Below, piece by piece: positions 1-6,522 of a stretch of 7,356 nt of DNA. The stretch is from an uncultured bacterium. Lineage in GTDB: Bacteria; Chloroflexota; Anaerolineae; JACIWP01. Positions within the stretch are counted from its first letter, which is position 1, and each line of letters begins with the position of its first letter. Position numbers and translations under genes: made by a program. The notes beneath the pieces were generated by a model. That model saw nothing but the letters and a program-made list of their open reading frames with translations, was not told where the DNA came from and ran no database searches. The DNA lies in contig CAIQJD010000014.1 of assembly GCA_903872005.1 (NCBI GenBank), forward strand, positions 1 to 7,356, given 5' to 3'.

Positions 1-459
1 TGGAACCCAACCAGCTTTGGAGCCAATCAGGAAGCGTTCTTCACATTCACCAATGTCAGCGCGCTCGCCAGCGAACAGGATCTGGTGCTCAAGCGCACCA
101 CGGCGAACAGAATGATCCTGGCTGTCTACCACCGGGTTGCGAATGCCCGCGGGCCGGCGAATAGTGTCACGATTGAAACCCTCGATGGCGCCAACGGACG
201 TGTGGTGCGGGCCACGGTGACCGGCGTCACCTTCGTCTCCGGCGACCAGTTTGGAGCACGCGCCGTATGGGATGGCTCAGTCGGCGTCTACAAGAATGGC
301 GTCTTGCTCGGCAGCGTCAACGTCGCCGCCGGAGCCGCCCCGTGGCCGCAGACGTTGGCTCAGGGCGGTGGTCAGATTGGTGTCTGGTTCCTGGGCACCA
401 ACAGTACTGCCGCCGGCAACGCGCGTTTCGACGACTTTGGCGGCGGAAACATGCCCTGA
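1..459 (+). CDS. Exported LamG/concanavalin-like jelly-roll protein, C-terminal part (5' end outside window)
   Basis: The reading frame is open from base 1 to a TGA at 457-459, giving 152 residues with no stop, so this is the 3' part of a longer gene; the GTG at 85 is not a credible start. The residues form alternating beta-strand-like segments (AFFTFTNVSA, DLVLKRTT, MILAVYHRV, GDQFGARAVWDG, VGVYKNGVLLG, QIGVWFLG) ending in ARFDDFGGGNMP. This is the pattern of LamG/laminin-G-like (concanavalin-type) sugar-binding or adhesion domains that I recall at the ends of large exported Chloroflexota proteins. What lies N-terminal of this domain cannot be seen. It is 78 bases upstream of the cupredoxin genes, with a stem-loop between, so co-transcription is possible but not shown. 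The reading frame is certain, the fold likely, the function unknown. Confidence 0.85.
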   Translation, partial: WNPTSFGANQEAFFTFTNVSALASEQDLVLKRTTANRMILAVYHRVANARGPANSVTIETLDGANGRVVRATVTGVTFVSGDQFGARAVWDGSVGVYKNGVLLGSVNVAAGAAPWPQTLAQGGGQIGVWFLGTNSTAAGNARFDDFGGGNMP

Positions 460-487
460 GCCAGAACGGAACCAACAGATCGGGGGC

Positions 488-512
488 TGGTCGGGCCGGC
501 CACCCCCGACCA
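488..512 (+). terminator. Stem-loop between the LamG gene and gene A
   Basis: An 8-base-pair perfect stem, TGGTCGGG (488-495) with CCCGACCA (505-512), encloses a 9-base loop. It lies 28 bases after the upstream stop and 11 bases before the AAGGAG of gene A. No run of T follows, so it is not a textbook intrinsic terminator. It could be a weak terminator, an RNA-processing or stability element, or part of the leader of gene A. No convincing -35/-10 pair was seen in the 78-base gap. Confidence 0.4.
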
Positions 513-523
513 CCCAATGCCAT

Positions 524-529
524 AAGGAG
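524..529 (+). promoter_or_regulatory. Ribosome binding site of gene A
   Basis: AAGGAG, 8 bases before the ATG at 538. It fixes the start so that the protein begins directly with a Tat signal peptide. The same hexamer precedes genes B and C. Confidence 0.85.
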
Positions 530-537
530 ATGTATAG

Positions 538-1911
538 ATGAGTACGAAATCACCTTCCCGCCATCTCAGTCGACGCGATTTCCTCAAGATTGCGGGTGGG
601 GCCGCGTTCCTGGCTGCAGGAGCGAGCGTGATACCACAGAACCTACGTCGGGCGCTGCTGCCGGTCGGAATCGCGGAAGCGGCCGACCCGCCGCCTGACC
701 TGTACTGGGCCGGCACGGACGGGTGGATCAGTTTGCCGCCGACGCCGGCGATCTCTTTCTTTCACCCGGACAACCTTTCGCCGGACCCTTCACGTTTCAC
801 GACCTACATCTTCGGGTTCCGGAACATCACGGGGCTGAACGCCGCTCAGATCGCCAACCAGAAGATGCACGCGCAGGCCTCAGCGCCCCTCTTTTGGGTC
901 AATCAGTACAATGGCTCAAACGAGTTCCGCCTGAAGTTGACCAACCTGGGCCTGCAAATGCGCCCGGACCTGGTAGATTCGCACACCGTCCACTGGCACG
1001 GTTTCCGCAACGTGATCCCGTTCTACGACGGTGAGCCGACCACTTCGGTCTCGGTGCCGGTCGGCCGGGACTTCACCTACGTATACCGGCCTCGCGATCC
1101 TGGCACCTACATGTACCACTGCCATGTGGAAGACGTGGAGCACGTACACATGGGCATGACTGGCCTGGTCTTCGTCCGCCCGCTGCAGGACGGCAACACG
1201 GCATTGTACCCCAGTGGCAAGTACGCCTACAACGATGGCGACGGCTCGACCGGGTTCAATCGCGAGTTTGCGATGCTGCTCACGGAGGTGTGGGCCAGGG
1301 CACATTGGTGCGATTCGCATATCCAGCTTCCCGAGTGGAGCGACTACCACGTGGACTTCGCCCTGCTCAACGGGCGGGTATATCCCGATACGCTCGCGCC
1401 CAATAGCGAGGTTGACCTTGCTGATCCGAATCAGCCGTCTGTTTACGCCATTCCGACCAAGCGGCAGGCGAACGGCGACCTGGTGGCGCCCCCGGCGCCC
1501 TACGAACACTTACAGTACCAGCCGCAGTCGTCGCGGATCACCTGCAATGCCGGCGAGCGCGTGCTGTTGCGCTTCGCCAACCTGGGTTTCATGGAGACTT
1601 CCATGACCCTGGCCGGGATCAAGATGCGCGTGGTCGGACGGGATGCGACCCTGATGCGCGGACGCGACGGAACCGATACCAGCTATGAGACGAACACACT
1701 GTCGTTTGGCGCCGGCGAGAGCTTCGATGTCATTGTCACGGCTCCGCCACACTCGGGTGGCGCCGGCCCCGACAGGTACGTGCTCTACAACCGCCGCTAC
1801 AGCCTATCCGATAATCTGGCCGGCGGCTTTGGCGGGCAACGGACCGAAATACACGTCTACCCATCCGGGGCGCTGGGGGCGCAGAGGTTCCCCAACGACT
1901 TGGCGGTTTAG
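538..1911 (+). CDS. Gene A: Tat-exported two-domain multicopper oxidase subunit with type 1 copper and half of the trinuclear site
   Basis: A 457-residue protein starting at ATG 538. Residues 11-17 (SRRDFLK) followed by a hydrophobic stretch form a Tat signal; AEA/AD near residue 48 is a likely cleavage site. Domain 1 (about 50-215) is a cupredoxin with H149-T-V-H152-W-H154-G and H194-C195-H196, then H202 and M207. By the MCO pattern, H149, C195, H202 and M207 make a type 1 blue copper site, and H152, H154, H194 and H196 are four of the eight trinuclear-cluster histidines. Domain 2 (about 230-450) keeps the fold (RVLLRFANLGF, then IKMRVVGRD), but the HPxHxHG position reads T354-S-M-T357-L-A359-G and no HCH motif follows. 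A alone therefore lacks half of the oxygen-reducing site. At 457 residues it has the length of two cupredoxin domains plus linkers. It is 31 bases upstream of B, whose second domain has the missing histidines. The family is secure; substrate unknown. Confidence 0.92.
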   Translation: MSTKSPSRHLSRRDFLKIAGGAAFLAAGASVIPQNLRRALLPVGIAEAADPPPDLYWAGTDGWISLPPTPAISFFHPDNLSPDPSRFTTYIFGFRNITGLNAAQIANQKMHAQASAPLFWVNQYNGSNEFRLKLTNLGLQMRPDLVDSHTVHWHGFRNVIPFYDGEPTTSVSVPVGRDFTYVYRPRDPGTYMYHCHVEDVEHVHMGMTGLVFVRPLQDGNTALYPSGKYAYNDGDGSTGFNREFAMLLTEVWARAHWCDSHIQLPEWSDYHVDFALLNGRVYPDTLAPNSEVDLADPNQPSVYAIPTKRQANGDLVAPPAPYEHLQYQPQSSRITCNAGERVLLRFANLGFMETSMTLAGIKMRVVGRDATLMRGRDGTDTSYETNTLSFGAGESFDVIVTAPPHSGGAGPDRYVLYNRRYSLSDNLAGGFGGQRTEIHVYPSGALGAQRFPNDLAV

Positions 1912-1930
1912 CGGGCCGACGACACGCGAA

Positions 1931-1936
1931 AAGGAG
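1931..1936 (+). promoter_or_regulatory. Ribosome binding site of gene B
   Basis: AAGGAG, 6 bases before the ATG at 1943, in the 31-base gap after gene A. It selects this ATG over earlier in-frame codons that lie inside gene A, and it places the Sec signal peptide at the N-terminus. Confidence 0.85.
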
Positions 1937-1942
1937 TTCAGA

Positions 1943-3310
1943 ATGCGTACACTAATCGTCAAGAGGATGCAGTGGGTAGCGCTGGTGTTGGTGGTGGCGC
2001 TCCTGGCCTCGGTTGCGCCGATGGGCGGAATGCAGCCGGCATTGGCCCAGACGACGCCCAAGACGGGCATTGCATGCACCACCGGCGCCAGCCCGAACCC
2101 GATCTTCACCCTGACTGCTCGCACGGGCACGATTCTCTTGCCGGATGGCAACACCATGTTCATGTGGGGCTACTCGGAGGGCGGCAAACCCTTCCAGCAT
2201 CCCGGCCCAGCTCTGTGCGTGAGCCAGGGCGACACGGTGACGGTCATCCTGCAGAATACGCTGAGCGAAAATGTGTCCATCATCTTCCCCGGGCAGACGG
2301 ACGTGCTGGCGAATGGCGCGCCGGCGCAGCCGCAGTTCGACGGGCTGGGAACCCTTACCTCGCTCACGAACATGGCGGCCCCCGGCGGCAGCGTGACCTA
2401 CCGCTTCGTGGCCTCCGAGCCAGGCACCTTCATCTACGAATCCGGCACCGAGTCCGTGAAGCAGGTAAACATGGGGCTGTTCGGGGTGCTCATCGTGCGC
2501 CCCAGTACGGTACCGGCCGGCGGCGCCGATCCGGTGGCTGCCCACTACATGTACAACCGGGCCGATAGCGTCTTCACCCCCGAGGAGGAATTCCTGGTGC
2601 TGCTCTCCGAGATTGATCCTTACCTGCACCAGGCGGTCGAGAACGGGTTGCCGTTCAACATGAACGACTACTACCCGCGTTATTGGCTGATTAACGGACG
2701 CGGCTATCCCGACAGTATGCTGGACAATTTCTCCGCCGTCGTTCCCAGCCAACCCTACGGCGCCCTGGCGCGTATCCACGCATTCAATGATGCTGTGGCG
2801 CCGACCGATCCCAACTATCATCCTTACCCGGGAGCCATACGCTACGTCAATGTTGCTACCCAGGTGTTCCCATTCCATCCGCACGGCAACAACGGGGTGG
2901 TGATCGGCCGCGATGGCCGTCCATTGGAGGGGCCAACCGGCCAGGATCTGTCGTTCGAGAAGTTCACCATCAACATCGGCCCCGGGCAAACCTGGGACGT
3001 GGTCTTCAAATGGTATGACGCCGAGGGGTACGACGAGATGATGAACCCTGTGCCGGCGACCATTCCGAGCATCGCGAATATGACCTTCGGCATGTACTGG
3101 AGTGGCAGTCCCTATCTGGGGATGATGGGCGCCATGCCTCCCGGCATGTCAACGCTCAATCAGTGCGGCGAGTACTACATCATCTCGCACAACCATGCTC
3201 TATTTCAGATCACATCGTGGGGTGTGGTCATGAGCGGCCCGGCTACCTACTTGCGGATTGATCCGCCGTATGATGCCATGGGCGCGAATATGTGCCCACC
3301 GTTCCCGTGA
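1943..3310 (+). CDS. Gene B: Sec-exported cupredoxin protein carrying the other half of the trinuclear copper site
   Basis: A 455-residue protein; the ATG at 1943 has a good ribosome binding site and gives a Sec signal peptide (hydrophobic 11-25, cleavage after A35 in PALA/QTT). Two cupredoxin domains follow. In domain 1 the copper motifs are gone: the HxHG position reads I-I-F-P116-G and the HCH position reads E166-S-G168. Domain 2 has FPFH312-P-H314-G, where the type 1 His is replaced by F309, and H416-N-H418-A-L-F-Q, where the type 1 Cys is replaced by N417. So the four trinuclear-type histidines (H312, H314, H416, H418) remain while the type 1 site is lost, the complement of gene A. A Met-rich stretch (8 Met in 366-402) precedes the HNH motif. 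C45, C92, C408 and C451 could form disulfides. The domain linker (LLSEID, then INGRGYPDS) matches A and C, showing common origin. I infer that B is an obligate partner of A; B alone should not be an oxidase. Confidence 0.9.
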   Translation: MRTLIVKRMQWVALVLVVALLASVAPMGGMQPALAQTTPKTGIACTTGASPNPIFTLTARTGTILLPDGNTMFMWGYSEGGKPFQHPGPALCVSQGDTVTVILQNTLSENVSIIFPGQTDVLANGAPAQPQFDGLGTLTSLTNMAAPGGSVTYRFVASEPGTFIYESGTESVKQVNMGLFGVLIVRPSTVPAGGADPVAAHYMYNRADSVFTPEEEFLVLLSEIDPYLHQAVENGLPFNMNDYYPRYWLINGRGYPDSMLDNFSAVVPSQPYGALARIHAFNDAVAPTDPNYHPYPGAIRYVNVATQVFPFHPHGNNGVVIGRDGRPLEGPTGQDLSFEKFTINIGPGQTWDVVFKWYDAEGYDEMMNPVPATIPSIANMTFGMYWSGSPYLGMMGAMPPGMSTLNQCGEYYIISHNHALFQITSWGVVMSGPATYLRIDPPYDAMGANMCPPFP

Positions 3311-3334
3311 ACGGCCGAGTAACCACCCGGGAAT

Positions 3335-3340
3335 AAGGAG
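3335..3340 (+). promoter_or_regulatory. Ribosome binding site of gene C
   Basis: AAGGAG, 6 bases before the ATG at 3347, in the 36-base gap after gene B. The spacing and the first eight coding bases (ATGCGTAC) are the same as in gene B. Confidence 0.85.
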
Positions 3341-3346
3341 TGTACG

Positions 3347-6300
3347 ATGCGTACGAACCTGCAAATAAAGCTTCGGATAGGGGTTCCGTTCCTGATCGTC
3401 GTGGCCTTGCTCGGCGGCGTCTTGACCCACGGGGAAGCGTTGGCTGCGCCGGCGCGCGCGCCCGTCGCTGCGGCACAGGCAGCCACCCTGCCGGCCACCG
3501 CCTGCACGGGAACAGGGACCGTGACATGCAACCTGTGGGCGGTGGCCGGCAGCATTACACTGCCGGATCTCACTACGGTGACCGCCTGGGGCTATGCCGC
3601 CGAGAGCGCTCCATCATCTGGAACGCCTGGGCCACTGAGCCTCCCTGGCCCTGTCCTGATCGTCAGCCAGGGAGATACGGTCACGGTGAATCTGACCAAT
3701 AACCTGGCCGAACCTACCGCGCTGCTCTTTCAGGGGCAGGCTCTGGCGCCAGATCTGACCGGTGTGGCGGCCGGCGACAGCACGGCATACACCTTTGTAG
3801 CGACCCATGCCGGCACCTACCTGTACGAGGCCGGGCTGCTGGATAACGCCCAGCACCAGGCGGCTATGGGCATGTACGGCACTTTGGTCGTGCGGCCCGC
3901 AACCGCCGGACGGGCCTACGGAGATGCGGCGACCGCGTTTGACGATGAGACACTGGTTGTGCTCAGCGAGATTGATCCAGCGCTGAACAACAGTGCGACG
4001 CCTGCCAACTTCGACATGCGTAACTACACGCCGAAGTACTTCCTGATCAATGGTAAGGCTCACCCGCAGACCGACCCGATCGCTACGGCGGCCGGCAACC
4101 GGGTGCTGTTGCGCTATGTCAATGCCGGGATGCAGCATCATACTATGGCGCTATTGGGGCTGCACCAAACCATCGTGGCGAAGGACGGGAGCTACCTGCA
4201 ATACTCGCGTCGGGTCGTCGCCGAGACCATCGCGCCGGGCGAAACCCTGGACGCGATTGCCACGACGCCGGCGACGGCCGTAGCGGGGAGCAAGTTCGCT
4301 CTGTACGATGGCAGCTTCTTGCTCCACAACGACGCTGCGTCGACAACGGGCGGAATGCTCACGTTCCTGACGGTGGGCGCCGCGCCTCCTCCGGGCGCTG
4401 ATGTGACCGGGCCGGCCACCAGCCTGGTGACCCTCACTCCCAACCCGTCGAACGGGACCGTTTCCGTCTCTCTCTCTGCAGTGGTCAGCGACGCGGCGAC
4501 CGGCAATAGCAACGTGAGCGCCGCGGAGTACTTCATGGATGCCCCCGGCGCCGAAGGCGCCGGCACGGCAATGGCCGGCGCCTTCGGATCGCCCACGGTG
4601 AGCGATGTCGGCGCGACGATTGCGGTTGGCGCGCTGGCGGCCGGCAATCACACCATCTATGTCCACGGCCAGGACTCGGCCGGCAACTGGGGCTCCTTCA
4701 GCTTCGCGGTACTCAGCCTTGACAAGACCGGCCCGGCTACCAGCGCGCTGACCCTGGCGCCGAATCCCAGCAATGGCGCCGTGAACGTGGCTCTGCACGC
4801 CACGGGGGATGACAGCGCCAGCGGCGGCTCCAACGTCGTGGCGGCCGAGTACTTCATCGGCGCCGATCCTGGCCTGGGCCTCGGCACGGCCATCACACCG
4901 AACTTCGCGGCAGCGGTAGTGAGCCTTGATGCGAGCATCCCAGCGGCGATCGTCGCTGCCTTGTCAGAAGGCACGCATGTAGTTTCGGTACGCAGTCAGG
5001 ACGCTCTGGGCAACTGGGGCGCTGTTGCTGCCATAAATCTGTTGTTGGACAAGACTGGCCCCGCAACCAGCGATCTCAGTGCAGCGCCCAATCCCAATAA
5101 CGGCGCGCTTGCCTTCAACGCGAACACGCCGGCCGTGCGGGTAACGGCGACATTCGATGACGCGACGGCCGGGAACTCGAACATCGCCATGGCCGAGGGC
5201 TTCCTCGATACCCTGGGCGCCAATGGCACGGGCTTCCCATTCGTCCCGTCGGATGGGCTATTCAACAGCCCCACTGAGGCCGGTTACGCCGACATCCCGC
5301 TGGCTACCATCAATGCCCTCGCGGTCGGCAACCACACCATCTACGCACATGGCAAGGACGCGGCCGGCAACTGGGGCACGGCCATCACGGTCATCCTGGT
5401 CATTGACAAGACCAAGCCTGCCGTGTCCACCGTCGGCGCCAGCCCGAACCCGACCAATACTCGGTACACGAACAACACCAGTTTCGTGCTGTCCGCCAGC
5501 GCCGCGGACGTGGGGACGGGTGTCAGCAATATCGTGCAGGTAGAGTGGTACGAGGGGCCAGACCCTGGTTTCGGTCAAGGCGCCGCCATGTATACGGCAT
5601 TGCCGGCGACATTCACCCCCGCGCTCGCGGTAGATGTCCTGGCGACAGTTGACTTCGCCGCCAGGGGCTGGGCGGCCGGCAACCACACCTTGTACGTACG
5701 CGCTCGCGATGCCGTCGGCAACTGGAGTCTGTCCGTCTCTAAGGTCGTCAATGTGGTACTGCCCAACGCCATCTTCTCCGATGGCTTCGAGGTCGGTCTC
5801 GCGCCACCATGGACATCACGCATGGGTGTGAATGTCAGCCGTACGGCAGCAGCCGCGCAGGCCGGGAGCTTCGGTATGCGAGTTACCGTGACCGGCAATA
5901 CACCCGGCTACGTTACTGACGGGACACCTCTGCTGGATGCGAGTTATCACGCGCGCTTTTACTTCAATCCGAACAGCATGGCGAATGGCCTTAACTCGGC
6001 GATCATCTTCAGGGGAATGAACGCGGCCAACCAGAGTATCTTCCAGGTACAATGCCGGCGCGCCAGCGCCGGCGGCGCGTATCAGGTGCGCCTAGTTGTC
6101 TCGCGGGCTGGCGGCGCCACGACAACCAACTGGTATCCCATCACCAACAACGCGTGGCACGCGATCGAGATAGACTGGGCCTCTGGCACGGCCGCCTCGG
6201 CCCGTCTGTATACTGATGGGACCCTGAAACAGACGCTAACTGGTCTGAACACCAGCGCCTATCTGCTGGACCTGGTCCAGTTGGGGCCGTTGGGCGGTCT

Positions 6301-6373
6301 TGGCGTTGGCGCCTCGGGCGCGCCATACTTCGACAACTTCGTTTCGACGCGGAGATCGCTCATCGGTCTGTGA
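3347..6373 (+). CDS. Gene C: large exported protein with copper-less MCO-type cupredoxin domains, four Ig-like repeats and a C-terminal jelly-roll
   Basis: A 1008-residue protein with a Sec signal (hydrophobic 11-27, cleavage near A33 in EALA/AP). Residues about 50-350 are two cupredoxin domains most like those of B: GSITLPD and WGY at the start, LPGPVLIVSQGDTVTV, then the VVLSEID linker and INGKAHPQ. The ligands are lost: domain 1 reads L-L-F-Q129-G and Y160-E-A-G, and domain 2 reads Q-H264-H265-T-M-A-L-L-G and L-H327-N-D, with no Cys at the type 1 position. Four Ig-like repeats span 353-804. Residues about 807-1008 form a jelly-roll-like domain (NAIFSDGFE to FDNFVSTRRSLIGL), probably binding sugar or surface. 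There is no LPxTG and no membrane anchor. I infer a structural subunit that completes a six-cupredoxin assembly with A and B and fixes it outside the cell. The exact ligand of the tail is unknown. Confidence 0.9.
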   Translation: MRTNLQIKLRIGVPFLIVVALLGGVLTHGEALAAPARAPVAAAQAATLPATACTGTGTVTCNLWAVAGSITLPDLTTVTAWGYAAESAPSSGTPGPLSLPGPVLIVSQGDTVTVNLTNNLAEPTALLFQGQALAPDLTGVAAGDSTAYTFVATHAGTYLYEAGLLDNAQHQAAMGMYGTLVVRPATAGRAYGDAATAFDDETLVVLSEIDPALNNSATPANFDMRNYTPKYFLINGKAHPQTDPIATAAGNRVLLRYVNAGMQHHTMALLGLHQTIVAKDGSYLQYSRRVVAETIAPGETLDAIATTPATAVAGSKFALYDGSFLLHNDAASTTGGMLTFLTVGAAPPPGADVTGPATSLVTLTPNPSNGTVSVSLSAVVSDAATGNSNVSAAEYFMDAPGAEGAGTAMAGAFGSPTVSDVGATIAVGALAAGNHTIYVHGQDSAGNWGSFSFAVLSLDKTGPATSALTLAPNPSNGAVNVALHATGDDSASGGSNVVAAEYFIGADPGLGLGTAITPNFAAAVVSLDASIPAAIVAALSEGTHVVSVRSQDALGNWGAVAAINLLLDKTGPATSDLSAAPNPNNGALAFNANTPAVRVTATFDDATAGNSNIAMAEGFLDTLGANGTGFPFVPSDGLFNSPTEAGYADIPLATINALAVGNHTIYAHGKDAAGNWGTAITVILVIDKTKPAVSTVGASPNPTNTRYTNNTSFVLSASAADVGTGVSNIVQVEWYEGPDPGFGQGAAMYTALPATFTPALAVDVLATVDFAARGWAAGNHTLYVRARDAVGNWSLSVSKVVNVVLPNAIFSDGFEVGLAPPWTSRMGVNVSRTAAAAQAGSFGMRVTVTGNTPGYVTDGTPLLDASYHARFYFNPNSMANGLNSAIIFRGMNAANQSIFQVQCRRASAGGAYQVRLVVSRAGGATTTNWYPITNNAWHAIEIDWASGTAASARLYTDGTLKQTLTGLNTSAYLLDLVQLGPLGGLGVGASGAPYFDNFVSTRRSLIGL
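4403..5758 (+). repeat. Four tandem Ig-like repeats within gene C
   Basis: The repeats start at 4403, 4727, 5054 and 5411 and are 108, 109, 119 and about 116 residues long. Each begins with TGPATS (TKPAVS in the fourth), has an NPSNG/NPNNG/NPTNT turn, a central AEYF or VEWYEG segment, and ends in GNHTIYVHGQDSAGNWG or a variant, then a DK linker. The fold is inferred as a bacterial Ig-like/fibronectin-like sandwich that works as a spacer. Repeats 1 and 3 are close in DNA: 49 of 57 bases agree between 4637-4693 and 5321-5377. Confidence 0.85.
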
Positions 6374-6392
6374 GTTGGCTGAGAGGTTTGGA

Positions 6393-6429
6393 ATGGGCGG
6401 CCCGACGGATGAATCGTCGGGTCGCCCAT
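6393..6429 (+). terminator. Strong hairpin after gene C
   Basis: The arms 6393-6407 and 6415-6429 pair over 15 positions, 14 Watson-Crick and one G-U, around a 7-base loop (GATGAAT). The hairpin starts 19 bases after the stop of gene C. No T tract follows on the + strand, so termination would be atypical; it could equally protect the 3' end of the A-B-C transcript. It separates C from the lipoprotein gene. Confidence 0.65.
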
Positions 6430-6510
6430 CCCCAATCGCGATGCTGCCGTGGCGGGAGGCTGCCGCATGGCCGGCGGAGGCTTGCGGCATTACGCGCGAG
6501 CCGCTCCTGA

Positions 6511-6514
6511 GGAG
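6511..6514 (+). promoter_or_regulatory. Ribosome binding site that decides the start of gene D
   Basis: GGAG (AGGAGA with its flanks) lies only 2 bases before the ATG at 6517, too close for normal initiation. It is 8 bases before the in-frame GTG at 6523, the usual spacing. I therefore place the start at GTG 6523; a later ATG at 6538 would be 23 bases away. Confidence 0.6.
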
Positions 6515-6522
6515 AAATGCGA

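Noticed and set aside
85..459. GTG at 85 as a true start of the first gene
   Set aside because: The frame is open to the window edge and the upstream residues (GANQEAFFTFTNVSA) belong to the same jelly-roll domain.
538..1911. Gene A as a copper nitrite reductase (NirK)
   Set aside because: NirK also has a type 1 site in its first domain, but A has the MCO motifs HxxHWHG and HCH, and its second domain has no His for a type 2 site.
538..1911. Gene A as an ordinary complete laccase
   Set aside because: Its second domain has T357 and A359 in place of the HxH pair and no second HCH motif, so a trinuclear cluster cannot be completed within one chain or in a homotrimer.
1685..1942. Upstream extension of gene B into gene A
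   Set aside because: The extension has no ribosome binding site, overlaps gene A, and would bury the clear Sec signal peptide starting at 1943.
1905..1945. A and B as one three- or four-domain MCO broken by a frameshift
   Set aside because: A ends with a stop after a complete second domain, and B has its own ribosome binding site, start codon and signal peptide, so they are two real genes.
1952..2989. Long open frame of 345 codons on the - strand
   Set aside because: It lies wholly inside gene B, has no recognisable domain, and is rich in His, Arg and Val as expected for the antisense of a GC-rich gene.
4403..5758. DNA-level tandem repeat or CRISPR-like array in gene C
   Set aside because: The repeats are about 330-350 bases, coding, and diverged; they are protein domain repeats.
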